Notes: generated by a model from the sequence alone, not told the origin. A stretch of DNA of 64,000 nt from Bacillota bacterium (GCA_030526045.1 JAUNDN010000005.1:19110-83109), one strand, 5' to 3'; counted from the first letter of the stretch, positions 16,233 through 27,710 are shown. Made by a program: numbers and translations.

Positions 16233-17153
16233 TCAAAAGTCTCCCAGAAAAATTACTTCTGTTTCAAGAGACACTCCAAATTTATCCTTAACTCTTTCCT
16301 GTACTTCACTGATCACTTCCGCCACATCCGTAGCAGATGCCCTTCCGGTATTTACAACAAAGCCGCAGTGCTTATCAGACACCTGCGCGCCTCCGATTGA
16401 ATAGCCTCTAAGCCCCGCGTCCATAATCAGCTTTCCCGCGAAATAACCCTCAGGCCTTTTAAAGGTACTTCCGGCACTGGCATACTCGAGTGGCTGTTTT
16501 TCCCTCCTTTTTTGCGCCAGCTCTTCCATGTCGGAGGCTATTCTTTCTTTATTGCCCTGCTCAAGCTTCAGGCACACTTCCAGCACAATAAAGGGTCTGT
16601 TTTTAATAATGCTGGTACGATAGCCAAATTCCATGCTTTCACCGGAAAGTTCCAGGATCTCCCCTTGGATGTCCATAACCAGTACACTCTCTACCACCTG
16701 CTTCATCTCACCGCCGTAAGCACCTGCATTCATTACAACTCCACCGCCGATACTCCCGGGAATTCCCGAAGCAAACTCAAAGCCTGTCAGGCCTTTATCA
16801 TATGCGCATTTTGCAATCTGGGACAAAAGTGCTCCAGCCTGAGCTCTGATATGGATACCCTCTACCGTAATGGTATTCATCTTATTCCCGATTTGGAGGA
16901 TCACTCCCTCATATCCCTTGTCACTTACCAGAAGGTTGCTTCCGTTTCCAAGGATAAAATAAGGAACCTCTACCTGCCTAAGATACGGAATCAGTTTCTT
17001 AAGCTGCTCTTTATCGCTGATGCGGACAAAGCATTGAGCCTCACCGCCTACCCGAAAGGTTGTATGTCTGCTCATAGGCTCTTCCGTCAGGATATCCTCC
17101 TCCGGTACATATGTGCTGATGAACTCATAAATAGCTGAACTGATCTTTTCCAC
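16233..17153 (-). CDS. murB: UDP-N-acetylenolpyruvoylglucosamine reductase
   Basis: 306 residues with the type II MurB pattern: TTFRVGG, LGNGSNLLVSDKG (FAD loop), IPGSIGGGVVMNAGAYGGEM, then SAGSTFKRPEGYFAGKLI and a C-terminal EVIFLG. It reduces UDP-GlcNAc-enolpyruvate to UDP-MurNAc with FAD and NADPH, an early cytoplasmic step of peptidoglycan synthesis. It starts with GTG at 17153 behind GGCAGGTG. It lies 18 bases after glcK and 11 before rapZ. Confidence 0.96.
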   Translation of the reverse strand: MEKISSAIYEFISTYVPEEDILTEEPMSRHTTFRVGGEAQCFVRISDKEQLKKLIPYLRQVEVPYFILGNGSNLLVSDKGYEGVILQIGNKMNTITVEGIHIRAQAGALLSQIAKCAYDKGLTGFEFASGIPGSIGGGVVMNAGAYGGEMKQVVESVLVMDIQGEILELSGESMEFGYRTSIIKNRPFIVLEVCLKLEQGNKERIASDMEELAQKRREKQPLEYASAGSTFKRPEGYFAGKLIMDAGLRGYSIGGAQVSDKHCGFVVNTGRASATDVAEVISEVQERVKDKFGVSLETEVIFLGDF

Positions 17154-17171
17154 TTTTACACCTGCCGTTTA

Positions 17172-18116
17172 TTATTTTTCAGCATCAAGCACCAGCTTAG
17201 CGGCACCGTATATACCTGCATCATTTCCAAGCGTAGCCAGTGCAAATTTTACGTTTCTGCTGCCGTGGAAAACATTTTTCTCATAATAGGGCTTGATATA
17301 ATCTATCAGAATTTCTCCGGCCTTGGAAACACCGCCGCCAATTACAATCGCTTCCGGGTTCACAACACAGGCAATGCTTGCAAGCCCGTTGCCCAGATAC
17401 TTACCAAACTCCTGCGCTACTTCCATTGCAAGTGTATCCTTCGCTTTCACCGCATCAAAAACGGTCTTTGCGGAAACTTCACCCTCTCTAAGAATACTGT
17501 TCGCATCGCTGGCCTTCAGTTTTCTGTTTGCCAGTCTGGTAATTCCTGTTGCAGATGTAAACTGTTCAAGGCATCCCTTATTTCCACAGCCACAGGCTTC
17601 CGTCTCATGATCTTCCACATGAATATGTCCGATTTCTCCGCCTGCTCCGGTAGAACCGGTAAGCACCTTGCCGCCTACAATGATTCCGCCGCCCACACCG
17701 GTACCTAAAGTAACCACGATCAAATCATGGTATCCCTGACCGCCGCCTCTCCACATTTCTCCGAGTGCTGCTACATTAGCATCATTTCCTGCCATAACGG
17801 GCATATGAATAATTTCTTCCAGAGTTTCCTTAATACTAAAGATTCCCCAGCCAAGGTTAACCGCCTTATGAATCACGCCCTCACCATCTACCGGTCCCGG
17901 CGCTCCTACACCTACACCCGCAACCGTCTCAGGTGCAATCTTCTTCTCTTCAATCTTTTTCTGAATACTTGCCGCAATATCAGGCAGAATTTGGCTGCCT
18001 TCTCCTTCCGTTCTTGTGGGAATTTCCCACTTGTCAAGAAGATTTCCCTCCACATCAAAAAAACCAAGCTTAACGGTGGTTCCGCCGATATCTACTCCAA
18101 AAACATACTGACTCAT
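17172..18116 (-). CDS. glcK: ROK-family glucokinase
   Basis: 314 residues. DIGGTTVKLG at the N-terminus binds ATP phosphate; GNDANVAALGE holds the catalytic Asp; CGCGNKGCLEQ is the ROK zinc motif. It lacks an N-terminal helix-turn-helix, so it is a kinase and not a ROK repressor. It phosphorylates glucose to glucose-6-phosphate. Placement between hprK and murB links sugar entry, catabolite control and wall synthesis. GAGAGGG precedes the ATG. Confidence 0.93.
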   Translation of the reverse strand: MSQYVFGVDIGGTTVKLGFFDVEGNLLDKWEIPTRTEGEGSQILPDIAASIQKKIEEKKIAPETVAGVGVGAPGPVDGEGVIHKAVNLGWGIFSIKETLEEIIHMPVMAGNDANVAALGEMWRGGGQGYHDLIVVTLGTGVGGGIIVGGKVLTGSTGAGGEIGHIHVEDHETEACGCGNKGCLEQFTSATGITRLANRKLKASDANSILREGEVSAKTVFDAVKAKDTLAMEVAQEFGKYLGNGLASIACVVNPEAIVIGGGVSKAGEILIDYIKPYYEKNVFHGSRNVKFALATLGNDAGIYGAAKLVLDAEK

Positions 18117-18183
18117 AAGTATCCCTCTCTTTATCTTTATTATTGTTTCTGTAATTTATTCTTAAAAAAGAAAAAATACATAT

Positions 18184-19131
18184 TTAGTTCTCATCCTCAT
18201 CTTCGTCTCTTCTTCGGGTAAGAGATTCCTGTACTCTTCTGTAAAGCTCCTGTGCCGCATTGTATCCCATCTTCTTCTGACGATGATTAACAGCTGCAGA
18301 TTCACAGATAATCGCCAGATTCCGTCCCGGACGGATCGGTATATTATGACAGACTACCTTATTACCCAGATACTCCGTGTATTCCTCCTCCAGTCCCAGC
18401 CTGTCGTATTCCTTCTCCTTATCCCAATCCTCTAAACGAATAACGAGGTCAATACTCTGCGTATCCTTAACACTGGATACACCAAACAGTGTCTTCACAT
18501 CCACAATACCGATCCCACGAAGTTCAATGAAGTGTTTGGTTATATCCGGAGCTGAACCGATCAGCGTATCATCACTGACCTTCCGGATTTCAACCGCATC
18601 ATCTGTTACCAGTCGATGTCCTCTCTTAATCAGCTCCAGTGCTGCCTCTGATTTACCGATACCGCTTTCACCGGTAATCAGTACACCTTCTCCAAAGACA
18701 TCCACCAGAACTCCATGTACGGAAATACAGGGAGCAAGCTTTACATTCAGCCACCTGATGATCTCTGCCATAAAGGAGGAGGTAGACTTCTTGGTCATCA
18801 AAAGAGGCACGTTGTGTTCAATTGCCAATTCCAGGAATAGATCATCCGGCTGCAGTTCCCGGCAAAATACAATAGCCGGAATTTCACAGGAAAGCAGCCT
18901 CTCATAAATTTCCCTTCTTCTGGCTTCCGGTAATCCTTCCATATAAGTATATTCCACAAATCCGATAACCTGCAATCTGGTTGCTTCAAAATGCTCAAAA
19001 TAACCTGCCATTTGAAGTGCCGGTCTATTGATATCCGGCTGTGTAATCTTACTTTTGGAAATATCCAACTGAGGGGTCAGATTTTCCAGCTTCATTTTTT
19101 CGATAATCTGTTCCAATTTTACGCTCGCCAT
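18184..19131 (-). CDS. hprK: HPr kinase/phosphorylase
   Basis: 315 residues. The P-loop is GESGIGKS at 154-161, followed by KRGHRLVTDDAV, and LRGIGIVDVKTLFG is the HprK signature. It phosphorylates Ser46 of HPr and Crh when glycolytic intermediates are high and removes the phosphate when phosphate is high. Two targets with Ser46 are encoded in this window (14173-14439 and 37168-37431). The ATG at 19131 is used because AGGAGCAGGG precedes it; the open frame extends 51 bases upstream without a site. 103 bases separate it from uvrC; they contain the inverted repeat GTGCA-N5-TGCAC but no clear promoter. Confidence 0.96.
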   Translation of the reverse strand: MASVKLEQIIEKMKLENLTPQLDISKSKITQPDINRPALQMAGYFEHFEATRLQVIGFVEYTYMEGLPEARRREIYERLLSCEIPAIVFCRELQPDDLFLELAIEHNVPLLMTKKSTSSFMAEIIRWLNVKLAPCISVHGVLVDVFGEGVLITGESGIGKSEAALELIKRGHRLVTDDAVEIRKVSDDTLIGSAPDITKHFIELRGIGIVDVKTLFGVSSVKDTQSIDLVIRLEDWDKEKEYDRLGLEEEYTEYLGNKVVCHNIPIRPGRNLAIICESAAVNHRQKKMGYNAAQELYRRVQESLTRRRDEDEDEN

Positions 19132-19234
19132 AACCCTGCTCCTTTTATCCGTAATTGCTGTTATCGTGCAGTAAATGCACAACCTAGCCAGATCATAATT
19201 TCTTTCTACAGTTTAACACAGATAGTGCACAATC

Positions 19235-21094
19235 TCAATGATGAAAGAACTCGTAAATTCCCCTTGCAACGGATTCCGGAATCTCATCTAAACCGGCAAG
19301 AGTCTCCACATCTGCATTTTTCACTTCCTCTATCGACCGGAATCGCCGCATCAGGGCTTTTCTCCTCGACGGTCCCACGCCGGGTATTTCATCCAGAACC
19401 GACTTTACCTGTGCTTTAGAGCGAAGTGATCTGTGATATTCAATTGCAAATCTGTGCGCCTCATCCTGAATTCTGGTAATCAGCTTGAACCCCTCGCTGC
19501 TTCTGCTGATTTCAATTTCTTCATTATTATAATAGAGGCCTCTGGTGTTGTGATTGTCATCCTTCACCATACCGCATACCGGAATGGTAAGCCCTAACTC
19601 CTCAAGAACCTGAAGTGCAATATTGACCTGCCCTTTTCCTCCGTCCATTAAAAGAAGATCCGGAAACTTCGTAAAGCTCCCCAATGCGCTCTCGAAATTC
19701 TTTTCCTCTAATTCCTTCTGTTCCTCCATTCCATGTACAAACCGTCTGGTAAGAACCTCTCTCATGCAGGCATAATCATCCGGACCGGACACTGTCTTAA
19801 TTTTAAATTTTCGATAATCGCTTCGCTTTGGCTTCCCTTTTTCAAAAACCACCATGGAACCCACATTGGCAAACCCGCTGATATTAGAAATATCGAAAGC
19901 TTCCATTCTGTCCACATGATCAAGTCCAAGAAGGCTGCCGATTTCCTTCACCGCCCCAATGGTTCTCCCTTCCTCACGCCTGATCCGCTCCTTGTCCTGA
20001 GAAAGTACCAGCATGGCGTTCTTCGCAGCCAGCTCAACCAATTTTTCTTTTGAACCGATTTTGGGCACCCTAATATATACCCTGCTTCCTTTGCGTTTCG
20101 TAAGCCACTGTTCAATCACCTCTGCATCCTCAATTTCCTCCTGAAGCATCAACTCCTTCGGAATAAAAGGTGTTCCTGCGTAAAATTGCTTTACAAAATC
20201 AAGCAGAATCTGAGTTCTTGGTGTATCTGACACATGTGTCATATAGAAATGCTCTCTACCGATCAGTTTACCGTCTCTTACAAAGAAGACCTGTACTACT
20301 GCATCCTGATCCTGTGCTGCCACTGCAATAATATCCTTATCTTCGCCGTCACTGTCCGTAATCTTTTGTTTAGAAGCAATCTGTTTTACACTGTTAAACA
20401 AATCTCTGTACCGGATTGCTTCCTCAAATTCCAGATCTTCTGATGCCTTGCGCATCTTCTCTTCCAGCTCACGCAATGTTTCCTGATAACTTCCATTCAA
20501 AAAATCCAATGCCTTCTTTACCCGTTCCTGATATGCTTCTCTGGTAATATTTCCCTGGCAGGGTGCCAGGCATTGTTTAATATGATAATTGAGACAGGCT
20601 CTGTCATTTCCGCAATCGCGGGGAAGATTCCTGTTACAGGTACGAAGCTGATAAAGCTTATTGATCAGTTCAATGGTATCCTTCACCGCTGTTGCACTGG
20701 TATAGGGACCAAAATATCGGGAACGGTCTTTCTTCATCTGTCTGGAAAACAAAACTCTTGGATACTCCTCCCCCATAGTAACCTTAATATAGGGGTAGGT
20801 TTTATCATCCTTGAGCATGGTGTTGTACTTGGGACTATGCTCCTTGATCAGATTGTTTTCCAGCACCAATGCTTCCAGCTCCGAGTCCGTGACAATATAT
20901 TCAAATCTGCTGATCAGGGAAACCATCTTGTCTATTTGCGGTCCCCTTCCGATGTTCTTGCGAAAATAGGATCTGACACGGTTATGCAGGTTAATTGCTT
21001 TCCCGACATAAATAATGTTATCCTTGTCATCATGCATGATATAAACTCCCGGACAATTAGGCAGCTTTTTCAATTCCTCCTGAATATCAAACAT
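19235..21094 (-). CDS. uvrC: Excinuclease ABC subunit C
   Basis: 619 residues. The N-terminal GIY-YIG nuclease ([10 protein letters not shown] ... IIYVGKA) makes the 3' cut. The UVR motif ([11 protein letters not shown]) contacts UvrB, the central RNase H-like domain with DGGKGQ makes the 5' cut, and the C-terminus has the helix-hairpin-helix [13 protein letters not shown]. It works with UvrA and UvrB, encoded at 49-54 kb. GAGGAA lies upstream of the ATG. A hairpin separates it from ftsH. Confidence 0.97.
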   Translation of the reverse strand: MFDIQEELKKLPNCPGVYIMHDDKDNIIYVGKAINLHNRVRSYFRKNIGRGPQIDKMVSLISRFEYIVTDSELEALVLENNLIKEHSPKYNTMLKDDKTYPYIKVTMGEEYPRVLFSRQMKKDRSRYFGPYTSATAVKDTIELINKLYQLRTCNRNLPRDCGNDRACLNYHIKQCLAPCQGNITREAYQERVKKALDFLNGSYQETLRELEEKMRKASEDLEFEEAIRYRDLFNSVKQIASKQKITDSDGEDKDIIAVAAQDQDAVVQVFFVRDGKLIGREHFYMTHVSDTPRTQILLDFVKQFYAGTPFIPKELMLQEEIEDAEVIEQWLTKRKGSRVYIRVPKIGSKEKLVELAAKNAMLVLSQDKERIRREEGRTIGAVKEIGSLLGLDHVDRMEAFDISNISGFANVGSMVVFEKGKPKRSDYRKFKIKTVSGPDDYACMREVLTRRFVHGMEEQKELEEKNFESALGSFTKFPDLLLMDGGKGQVNIALQVLEELGLTIPVCGMVKDDNHNTRGLYYNNEEIEISRSSEGFKLITRIQDEAHRFAIEYHRSLRSKAQVKSVLDEIPGVGPSRRKALMRRFRSIEEVKNADVETLAGLDEIPESVARGIYEFFHH

Positions 21095-21127
21095 TTATGA
21101 TTCCTCATTTCCTGTCTGTGCAAACAA

Positions 21128-21168
21128 ATGGACATCATATACCGATATAACCCGTTTATGATGCCCAT
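21128..21168 (-). terminator. Inverted repeat between ftsH and uvrC
   Basis: A 12-bp stem with one G-T pair on the minus strand (ATGGGCATCATA / TATGATGTCCAT), with a 17-base loop and only a broken T tract after it. It lies 14 bases beyond the ftsH stop. A weak terminator is likely. Confidence 0.5.
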
Positions 21169-21182
21169 GTTTTCAAGTTTCT

Positions 21183-23375
21183 CTATTTATTTAGGAAATC
21201 GGAGGGTGTATTGGAGAATCTTCCTGTCACTACATTCTCCTGTTGCTTTTCGGCGTCCCCATCATTTCCGACTGTAGCTTTTCCTTCGTCGGAAGCACTT
21301 TCCATGGTTTCCGGTACACTCATATTCTCCTTATCCTCTTCCTGCATTTCCGCATCCGTATCTGTTTTAATATCCTCTGTTTTCTCCGGGTCAGAGTCTA
21401 TAACGGTAGAGGAAGGTTCCTCCGGTTCCGGAATTCCTTTGGCTTCCCGGTAAATCTTCATAAATTCCTTGCCGCTGATCGTTTCCTTCTCGATCAAGTG
21501 AGCCGCCAGCTTATCCATAACCTCCCTGTTTCCCGAAAGCATTTCTTTCGCTTCCTCATAACATTGCTTCAGGGTTTCCATAATCTCAGTATCCACATCA
21601 GCTGCCGTTCTGTCGCTACAGGTAAGTTTAGCACCGCCTCCCAGATATTCACTTTCCACGGTTGCAAGTCCCATCAGGCCAAAGCGCTTGCTCATACCAA
21701 ATCGGGTAATCATATTGGTCACAATATTTGTTGCCTGTTCAATATCATTTGCTGCGCCGGTAGTCACATTCCCAAATACCACTTCCTCAGCAGCACGTCC
21801 TCCAAGCAGGCTTACCAGTCTGTCATGAAGCTCCGCCTGTGTCTGAAGGTACTTTTCCTCCTCCGGTACATGCATCACATACCCGAGCGCTCCCATGGTT
21901 CTGGGAACAATGGTTATTTTTTGCACCGGCTCGGAATTCTTTTGCAGAGCGCTGATCAGTGCATGCCCCACCTCATGATAGGAGACGATCTTCCTTTCCT
22001 CCTTACTCATGATGCGGTCCTTCTTTTCCTTTCCTACCAAAACCTGCTCTACTGCATCAAACAGATCCTTCTGCGTCACGTATTCCCTGCCATGCTGTAC
22101 CGCATTAATAGCTGCCTCGTTGATCATATTGGCAAGATCTGCTCCTACTGCCCCGCTTGTGGCAAGCGCAATAGCATCCAGATCCACACTTTCATCCAAA
22201 TGTACATCCTTAGCATGCACCTTAAGGATTTCCACACGTCCCTTCAAATCCGGCTTATCCACAATGATTCTTCTGTCAAAACGTCCCGGACGGAGAAGCG
22301 CTTTGTCCAGAATCTCAGGTCGGTTGGTTGCACCAAGCACCAAAATACCTTTGGATGTATCAAATCCATCCATTTCAGAAAGCAGCTGATTTAAGGTCTG
22401 TTCCCTTTCCTCATTACCACCACCATACTTACTGTCACGGCTTCGTCCGATGGCATCTATTTCATCAATAAAAATAATACAGGGCGCATTCTTGGTTGCT
22501 TCTTTAAACAAATCTCTCACACGGGAAGCACCTACACCTACATACAACTCAATAAAATCCGATCCTGACAAGGAGAAAAAGGGCACCTTCGCTTCTCCGG
22601 CTACTGCCTTTGCAAGCAATGTCTTACCGGTTCCGGGAGGGCCTACAAGCAGTGCCCCCTTTGGAAGCTTGGCACCAATCTTTGCGTATTTCCCAGGATT
22701 ATGCAGAAAGTCTACCACCTCCTGCAGGGATTCCTTCGCTTCATCTTCACCGGCAACATCCTTGAATGTAATCCCTGTCTCACGCTGAACATAAACCTTG
22801 GCATTGCTCTTTCCGACGCCCATCGGCCCACCGCCTTTTGACATCTTCCGAAACAAAAAGCTTAATAACACCCACATCAGAAGGAAAGGAAATACATAAG
22901 AAAGCAGAAAACTGATAACCGTACTGGTACCGTTTGCCACCTGTCCCTTGACCTCCACATTATGTTCCAGCAGTCTCGCCGTCAGCGTATCACCACTCTC
23001 TATCCTGCCCGTATAATAGGTAACGGAAGGCTTCATTCCGTATAAATACAAAAGAGGAGACTGTATTTCCTGTTCTGTCTTAGGTTCAATATAGATCCTG
23101 TCCGAACCGATTACGACAGACTCAACCTTTCCCTCTTCTACCATACCAATGAACTCATTGTAGGTAAGTTCCTTCTCGCTCCCGCCCGTAATCAGACTGA
23201 CAAAGGAGCTGACAAGAAGCAGGGAAATCAGTGCTGCAATCACAAACATGATCGCATTCTGTTTTCTGGGATCCTTCCCCGGCCCACCATTATTGCCAGG
23301 ACCGCTGTTATTGCCAGGACCGTTGTTTCCGTTTCCGGAGCCGCCATCAAATTGATTTAAATTGTTCTCACTCAT
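21183..23375 (-). CDS. ftsH: ATP-dependent zinc metalloprotease FtsH
   Basis: 730 residues. Two membrane segments, at about 40-60 and 155-175, flank a short extracellular domain. The AAA module follows: Walker A GPPGTGKT, Walker B IIFIDEID, and the second region of homology ending in RPGRFDR. The zinc protease site is HEVGH. It degrades membrane and short-lived cytoplasmic proteins as a hexamer. Unusual are the first 36 or so residues, an Asn-Gly-Pro-rich low-complexity stretch, and a long acidic C-terminal tail of about 100 residues. AAAGGAAAG precedes the ATG. It abuts the DUF1846 gene directly, so both are probably cotranscribed. Confidence 0.97.
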   Translation of the reverse strand: MSENNLNQFDGGSGNGNNGPGNNSGPGNNGGPGKDPRKQNAIMFVIAALISLLLVSSFVSLITGGSEKELTYNEFIGMVEEGKVESVVIGSDRIYIEPKTEQEIQSPLLYLYGMKPSVTYYTGRIESGDTLTARLLEHNVEVKGQVANGTSTVISFLLSYVFPFLLMWVLLSFLFRKMSKGGGPMGVGKSNAKVYVQRETGITFKDVAGEDEAKESLQEVVDFLHNPGKYAKIGAKLPKGALLVGPPGTGKTLLAKAVAGEAKVPFFSLSGSDFIELYVGVGASRVRDLFKEATKNAPCIIFIDEIDAIGRSRDSKYGGGNEEREQTLNQLLSEMDGFDTSKGILVLGATNRPEILDKALLRPGRFDRRIIVDKPDLKGRVEILKVHAKDVHLDESVDLDAIALATSGAVGADLANMINEAAINAVQHGREYVTQKDLFDAVEQVLVGKEKKDRIMSKEERKIVSYHEVGHALISALQKNSEPVQKITIVPRTMGALGYVMHVPEEEKYLQTQAELHDRLVSLLGGRAAEEVVFGNVTTGAANDIEQATNIVTNMITRFGMSKRFGLMGLATVESEYLGGGAKLTCSDRTAADVDTEIMETLKQCYEEAKEMLSGNREVMDKLAAHLIEKETISGKEFMKIYREAKGIPEPEEPSSTVIDSDPEKTEDIKTDTDAEMQEEDKENMSVPETMESASDEGKATVGNDGDAEKQQENVVTGRFSNTPSDFLNK

Positions 23376-24848
23376 TTAGTTACTCTTTCCTTTTATTGTT
23401 GGTTCACTGGTCAAATCTATTCCCAGCCTCTTAAATGTCTTTATATCTACGTCTGAAAGCATTACCGAAGTATGCACCTGGCAACCCTTTAGTTTGGGAA
23501 GCTGTTCTAATGCCTTCTTAGCATTTTCATCAGTCAATGCAGAAATGGAAAGTGCAATCAATACTTCATCTGTATGCAGTCGCGGATTCTTTCCTCCCAG
23601 ATATTTTGTTTTCAACTCCTGAATCGGTCCGATTGCTTCCGGCGAAATCAGGTGAGTGTCGTGCTCTACATTTCCGAGATACTTCAAAGCATTCAAAAGC
23701 AATGCCGCTGATGCTCCCAAAAGGTCTGTGGTCTTGGAGGTAATGATTGTGCCGTCCGACAGTTCAATGGCTGCTGTAGGAACACCAAGCTTTTGGGCAC
23801 GATTCTTGGCCGCTACCGTTACCTTTCTGTCGTCTGTAGTGATCTTTGCCTGCTTCATCAAAAGTTCTATTTTGTAAACTTCATTTTCCTTGCTTTTGCC
23901 CTTCACCACATTATTTAGTGCCGTGTAGTAGCGACGAATAATTTCCATATGGGAGGCTTCCCTGCATGCTTCATCATCTACAATACAGTTTCCTGCCATG
24001 TTAACGCCCATATCGGTAGGAGATTTATACGGATTTTCACCGTAAATTCCTTCAAAAATGGCGTTCAGCACCGGAAAGATCTCAATATCACGATTATAGT
24101 TAACCGTGGTCTCACCATATGCTTCCAGATGGAAAGGATCAATCATGTTGATATCATTCAAATCTGCTGTCGCTGCCTCATACGCAAGGTTGATCGGATG
24201 CTTCAGCGGAATGTTCCAGATCGGGAAAGTCTCATACTTTGCATATCCTGCCTTAATTCCTCTTTTATTGTCATGATAAAGCTGGGAGAGGCAGGTTGCC
24301 ATCTTTCCGCTTCCCGGTCCGGGTGCCGTGATAACTACCAGCGGTCTGGTCGTCTCAATATACTCGTTCTTTCCGTAGCCTTCATCACTCACAATGAGCG
24401 GAATGTTGGAAGGATAGCCTTCTATTGCATAATGCAGATAAACCTTTACATTCTTCTTTTCAAGCTTTTCCTTGAATGCAACTGCTCCAACCTGTCCAGC
24501 ATAATGAGTCAGTACCACACTTCCCACATAAAGACCGCGGCTTTCAAATTCCTTCATCAGTCTCTGCACATCTTCATCATATGTGATTCCAAGATCTCCG
24601 CGTATCTTATTCTTTTCAATATCGGCAGCATTTATGACGATTACAATCTCCGCTCTGTCAGAAAGCTTCATCAGCATGCGGAGCTTACTGTCAGGCTCAA
24701 AGCCCGGCAACACCCTCGATGCATGAAAATCATCAAACAGCTTACCTCCGAATTCAAGATACAATTTGTCCCCAAATTTACTAATTCTTTCCTCGATATG
24801 CTCAGACTGCATCTTTAAATATTTCTCATTATCAAATCCCACTCTCAT
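23376..24848 (-). CDS. DUF1846 domain-containing protein
   Basis: 490 residues covering a whole DUF1846 protein. Recognisable blocks are RVGFDNEKYL at the start, TAPGPGSGKMATCLSQLYHD (a P-loop-like glycine-rich stretch), PFHLEAYGETTVNYNRD and KYLGGKNPRLHTDEVLIAL. Family structures exist but the activity is not established to my knowledge; I give no reaction. It is cytoplasmic, without signal or membrane segments. The ATG has ACAGG upstream. It is the first gene before ftsH with no gap, in a Clostridia-style pairing; whether the two act together is unknown. The 250-base region before it is shared with the pyrG promoter. Confidence 0.9.
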   Translation of the reverse strand: MRVGFDNEKYLKMQSEHIEERISKFGDKLYLEFGGKLFDDFHASRVLPGFEPDSKLRMLMKLSDRAEIVIVINAADIEKNKIRGDLGITYDEDVQRLMKEFESRGLYVGSVVLTHYAGQVGAVAFKEKLEKKNVKVYLHYAIEGYPSNIPLIVSDEGYGKNEYIETTRPLVVITAPGPGSGKMATCLSQLYHDNKRGIKAGYAKYETFPIWNIPLKHPINLAYEAATADLNDINMIDPFHLEAYGETTVNYNRDIEIFPVLNAIFEGIYGENPYKSPTDMGVNMAGNCIVDDEACREASHMEIIRRYYTALNNVVKGKSKENEVYKIELLMKQAKITTDDRKVTVAAKNRAQKLGVPTAAIELSDGTIITSKTTDLLGASAALLLNALKYLGNVEHDTHLISPEAIGPIQELKTKYLGGKNPRLHTDEVLIALSISALTDENAKKALEQLPKLKGCQVHTSVMLSDVDIKTFKRLGIDLTSEPTIKGKSN

Positions 24849-24982
24849 AATTTAAACCTGTCCGCTTTCCCTGTATATATACCATTATTTTTTAATAACA
24901 TACTGCTTTTAATTGTAGCACAGCTCCTTTAATTATTCCATAAAAAAGAAATGAATGAATATCAATTTTTTATAAAATTTTA

Positions 24983-25011
24983 TTGACAGTCCCTATGGCC
25001 AATGCTAAAAT
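24983..25011 (+). promoter_or_regulatory. Sigma-A promoter of pyrG
   Basis: TTGACA (24983-24988) and TAAAAT (25006-25011) with 17 bp between them and TGC before the -10. An A/T-rich stretch lies upstream. Transcription should start near 25019, directly before the conserved hairpin. Confidence 0.8.
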
Positions 25012-25029
25012 CCAATTTATAAAAGCAAA

Positions 25030-25063
25030 GGCGCTATGAGTAGGACTCATAGCGTCTTTTTTT
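25030..25063 (+). promoter_or_regulatory. Attenuator-like leader hairpin of pyrG
   Basis: GGCGCTATGAG pairs with CTCATAGCGTC (11 bp, one G-U) and seven T residues follow, as in an intrinsic terminator located before the gene. The 5' arm and the bases before it (AAAGCAAAGGCGCTATG, 25022-25038) are identical to the amt-PII leader. Bacillus pyrG is controlled by attenuation through extra G residues at a GGG transcript start; no such G run is seen at the expected start here. Confidence 0.7.
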
Positions 25064-25098
25064 CTTTTACAAATATACACAAAAGGTAGGGGATTGTT

Positions 25099-26703
25099 AT
25101 GGCAGTAAAGTATGTATTTGTGACGGGTGGAGTCGTATCAGGTCTGGGAAAGGGAATCACGGCCGCTTCATTAGGTCGTCTGTTAAAAGCACGTGGATAC
25201 AAGGTAACCATGCAGAAATTTGATCCATATATCAACATTGATCCGGGCACCATGAACCCGATCCAACACGGAGAAGTTTTTGTTACGGAGGATGGGACAG
25301 AAACCGACCTTGATTTAGGCCACTATGAAAGATTTATTGATGAAAGTCTGGACAAGAATTCCAATGTAACCACTGGGAAAATTTATTGGTCTGTACTTCA
25401 GAAGGAGCGCCGCGGTGACTATGGCGGTGGAACCGTACAGGTGATTCCCCATATCACCAATGAAATCAAAAGCCGGTTTTATCGGAATTTTACAGACAAA
25501 GATACAAGAATCGCCATTATTGAGGTAGGCGGAACAGTTGGTGATATTGAAAGCCAGCCTTTCTTGGAATCCATCCGTCAGTTCCAGCATGAAGTAGGTC
25601 ATGAAAATGCCATTCTCATCCATGTAACACTGATTCCGTATCTGAAAGCATCTCAGGAAATGAAGACTAAGCCCACACAGGCGAGTGTCAAAGAATTGCA
25701 GGGAATGGGTATCCAGCCTGATATTATCGTGTGCAGAAGCGAACACCCCTTAGATCAGGGAATCAAGGATAAAATCGCTTTGTTTTGTAATGTTCCGGGC
25801 AGTCATGTGCTTCAGAATCTTGATGTGGAATATCTGTATGAAGCACCGCTTGCCATGGAAAATGAACATCTTGCCCAGGTTGCCTGTGAATGCTTAAAGC
25901 TTGACTGTCCGGAGCCGGATCTTGGGGATTGGAAAGCGATGGTGGAATCCTTACGCACTCCTGCCGGCGAGGTTTCGGTTGCGATTGTAGGTAAATATGT
26001 ACAGCTTCATGATGCCTATATCAGTGTAGTTGAAGCTTTAAAGCACGGCGGTATTTTTAATCATGTTTCCGTCAATATCAAGTGGATCGATTCTGAAACC
26101 GTCACTCCTGAAAATGTAGGGGAACTACTGAAAGGAGTCAGCGGAATCCTTGTTCCGGGAGGCTTTGGTCCTCGCGGCATAGAAGGGAAGATTTGTGCCA
26201 TTCAATATGCCAGAGAAGAAAAGGTTCCTTTTCTTGGTCTGTGCCTTGGCATGCAGCTCTCTATTGTGGAATTTGCCCGCCATGTAATCGGTTACCACGA
26301 TGCACACAGTATCGAGCTTGATCCTGCTACCACGCACCCTGTAATCGCTCTTTTGCCGGATCAAAACGGCGTGGAGGACATTGGCGGGACCTTACGTTTA
26401 GGCTCCTATCCCTGCGTGCTCGACAAAAATTCCAAAGCTTATTCCCTATATGAAGAGGAGACAATCCATGAACGTCACCGCCATCGCTATGAAGTAAACA
26501 ATGATTACCGGTCTGTCCTTACCGAGCATGGCATGATGCTTTCCGGTATTTCGCCTGACGGACGTATCGTAGAAATGTGTGAACTCCCGGAGCATCCCTT
26601 CTTTGTTGCAACGCAGGCACATCCGGAGCTGAAGTCAAGACCTAACAGACCTCATCCGTTGTTTAAGGGCTTTATCAAAGCAGCGGTTGAATATCAGAAA
26701 TAG
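25099..26703 (+). CDS. pyrG: CTP synthase
   Basis: 534 residues. The amidoligase half starts with [17 protein letters not shown] and contains CRSEHPLDQ; the C-terminal class I glutamine amidotransferase has the LCLGMQ nucleophile Cys and the His-Pro-Glu (AHPE) near the end. It makes CTP from UTP with glutamine nitrogen and ATP. It is a single plus-strand gene with its own promoter, leader hairpin and terminator. The ribosome site is AGGTAGGGG. Confidence 0.97.
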   Translation: MAVKYVFVTGGVVSGLGKGITAASLGRLLKARGYKVTMQKFDPYINIDPGTMNPIQHGEVFVTEDGTETDLDLGHYERFIDESLDKNSNVTTGKIYWSVLQKERRGDYGGGTVQVIPHITNEIKSRFYRNFTDKDTRIAIIEVGGTVGDIESQPFLESIRQFQHEVGHENAILIHVTLIPYLKASQEMKTKPTQASVKELQGMGIQPDIIVCRSEHPLDQGIKDKIALFCNVPGSHVLQNLDVEYLYEAPLAMENEHLAQVACECLKLDCPEPDLGDWKAMVESLRTPAGEVSVAIVGKYVQLHDAYISVVEALKHGGIFNHVSVNIKWIDSETVTPENVGELLKGVSGILVPGGFGPRGIEGKICAIQYAREEKVPFLGLCLGMQLSIVEFARHVIGYHDAHSIELDPATTHPVIALLPDQNGVEDIGGTLRLGSYPCVLDKNSKAYSLYEEETIHERHRHRYEVNNDYRSVLTEHGMMLSGISPDGRIVEMCELPEHPFFVATQAHPELKSRPNRPHPLFKGFIKAAVEYQK

Positions 26704-26714
26704 TATTAAAATTT

Positions 26715-26749
26715 ACGGCACCGTACCTTTCGACACGGTGCCGTTTTTC
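26715..26749 (+). terminator. Terminator of pyrG
   Basis: ACGGCACCGT pairs with ACGGTGCCGT around a 10-base loop and TTTTT follows. Confidence 0.9.
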
Positions 26750-26768
26750 TTTTGCAAGCCTTTCTGTA

Positions 26769-27710
26769 TTACATTCTGGCATCCTCTATATTATCCTTAA
26801 ACCACTGATAAGCCAGCTTTACGCCCTCCTCAAGCTCTACCTTATGCGTCCAGCCAAGCGCATGAAGTTTGTCCACATTTGTCAGCTTACGGGGGGTTCC
26901 ATCCGGCATATCCTTGTTCCATATAATTTCGCCCTCAAAGCCAACAACACGCTGAACTGTCTCTGCCAGTTCTTTAATCGTTACCTCTTTTCCGGTACCG
27001 ATGTTGACATGCTGCTCTCCATCATAATTCTCAAGTAAGAATACGCAGGCATCTGCCATATCGTCCACATAAAGGAACTCCCTAAGAGGTGTTCCTGTTC
27101 CCCAAAGTTCAACAGAAGGAGTATTGTTTACCTTTGCCTCATGAAATTTGCGGATCATAGCCGGCATGACATGAGAGCCCTGAAGGTCATAATTGTCATG
27201 AGGTCCGTACAGATTAGTAGGCATACAACTGATAAAGTTGTCGCCATACTGCCGCTTATAAAATTTGCACATTTCGAGTCCTGCAATCTTTGCAATCGCA
27301 TATGCCTCATTCGTTGTCTCCAGCGGACCAGTAAGCAGCGCATCCTCCGGAATAGGCTGTGGTGCCATTTTCGGATAAATACAGGTGCTTCCCAGGAAAA
27401 GAAGCTTTTTCACATGATATTTATGACAACACTCGATCACATTACACTGAATCTGCATGTTCTCATAGGCAAAATCCGCAGGTGCCGTATTATTGGCATT
27501 GATACCGCCAACCTTTGCTGCTGCCAATACCACAACATCCGGCTTTTCCGTCTCAAAAAATTCTCTTACCATTGCCTGATCCTTCAGATCCAGTTCCTTA
27601 TGGGTTTTGCCGATGATATTGGTATAGCCCTTTGCCTGAAGGTTTCTGACAATTGCACTTCCAACCAGACCTCTGTGACCTGCTACATAAATTTTATCTG
27701 TCTTTTCCAT
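26769..27710 (-). CDS. fcl: GDP-L-fucose synthase
   Basis: 313 residues of the short-chain dehydrogenase type. GHRGLVGSA is the NADP-binding loop. The catalytic Ser is in FLGSTCIYP and the YxxxK pair in [27 protein letters not shown] is characteristic of the epimerase/reductase. It turns GDP-4-keto-6-deoxymannose, made by Gmd (29432-30502), into GDP-L-fucose. AAGGAAGG precedes the ATG. It is the last gene of a three-gene unit with the membrane protein and gmd. Confidence 0.93.
   Translation of the reverse strand: MEKTDKIYVAGHRGLVGSAIVRNLQAKGYTNIIGKTHKELDLKDQAMVREFFETEKPDVVVLAAAKVGGINANNTAPADFAYENMQIQCNVIECCHKYHVKKLLFLGSTCIYPKMAPQPIPEDALLTGPLETTNEAYAIAKIAGLEMCKFYKRQYGDNFISCMPTNLYGPHDNYDLQGSHVMPAMIRKFHEAKVNNTPSVELWGTGTPLREFLYVDDMADACVFLLENYDGEQHVNIGTGKEVTIKELAETVQRVVGFEGEIIWNKDMPDGTPRKLTNVDKLHALGWTHKVELEEGVKLAYQWFKDNIEDARM

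Noticed and set aside
21243-22394. Long plus-strand open frame (383 codons) opposite ftsH
   Set aside because: It is fully antisense to a well supported gene, has no ribosome site, and its translation looks like reverse-strand Cys/His/Leu-rich noise. Similar antisense frames at 13054-13890 and 23949-24818 were dropped for the same reason.
25019-25063. Bacillus-type pyrG attenuation by reiterative G addition
   Set aside because: The promoter predicts an A-rich transcript start with no GGG, so the known mechanism does not fit; only the terminator-like hairpin is kept as a feature.
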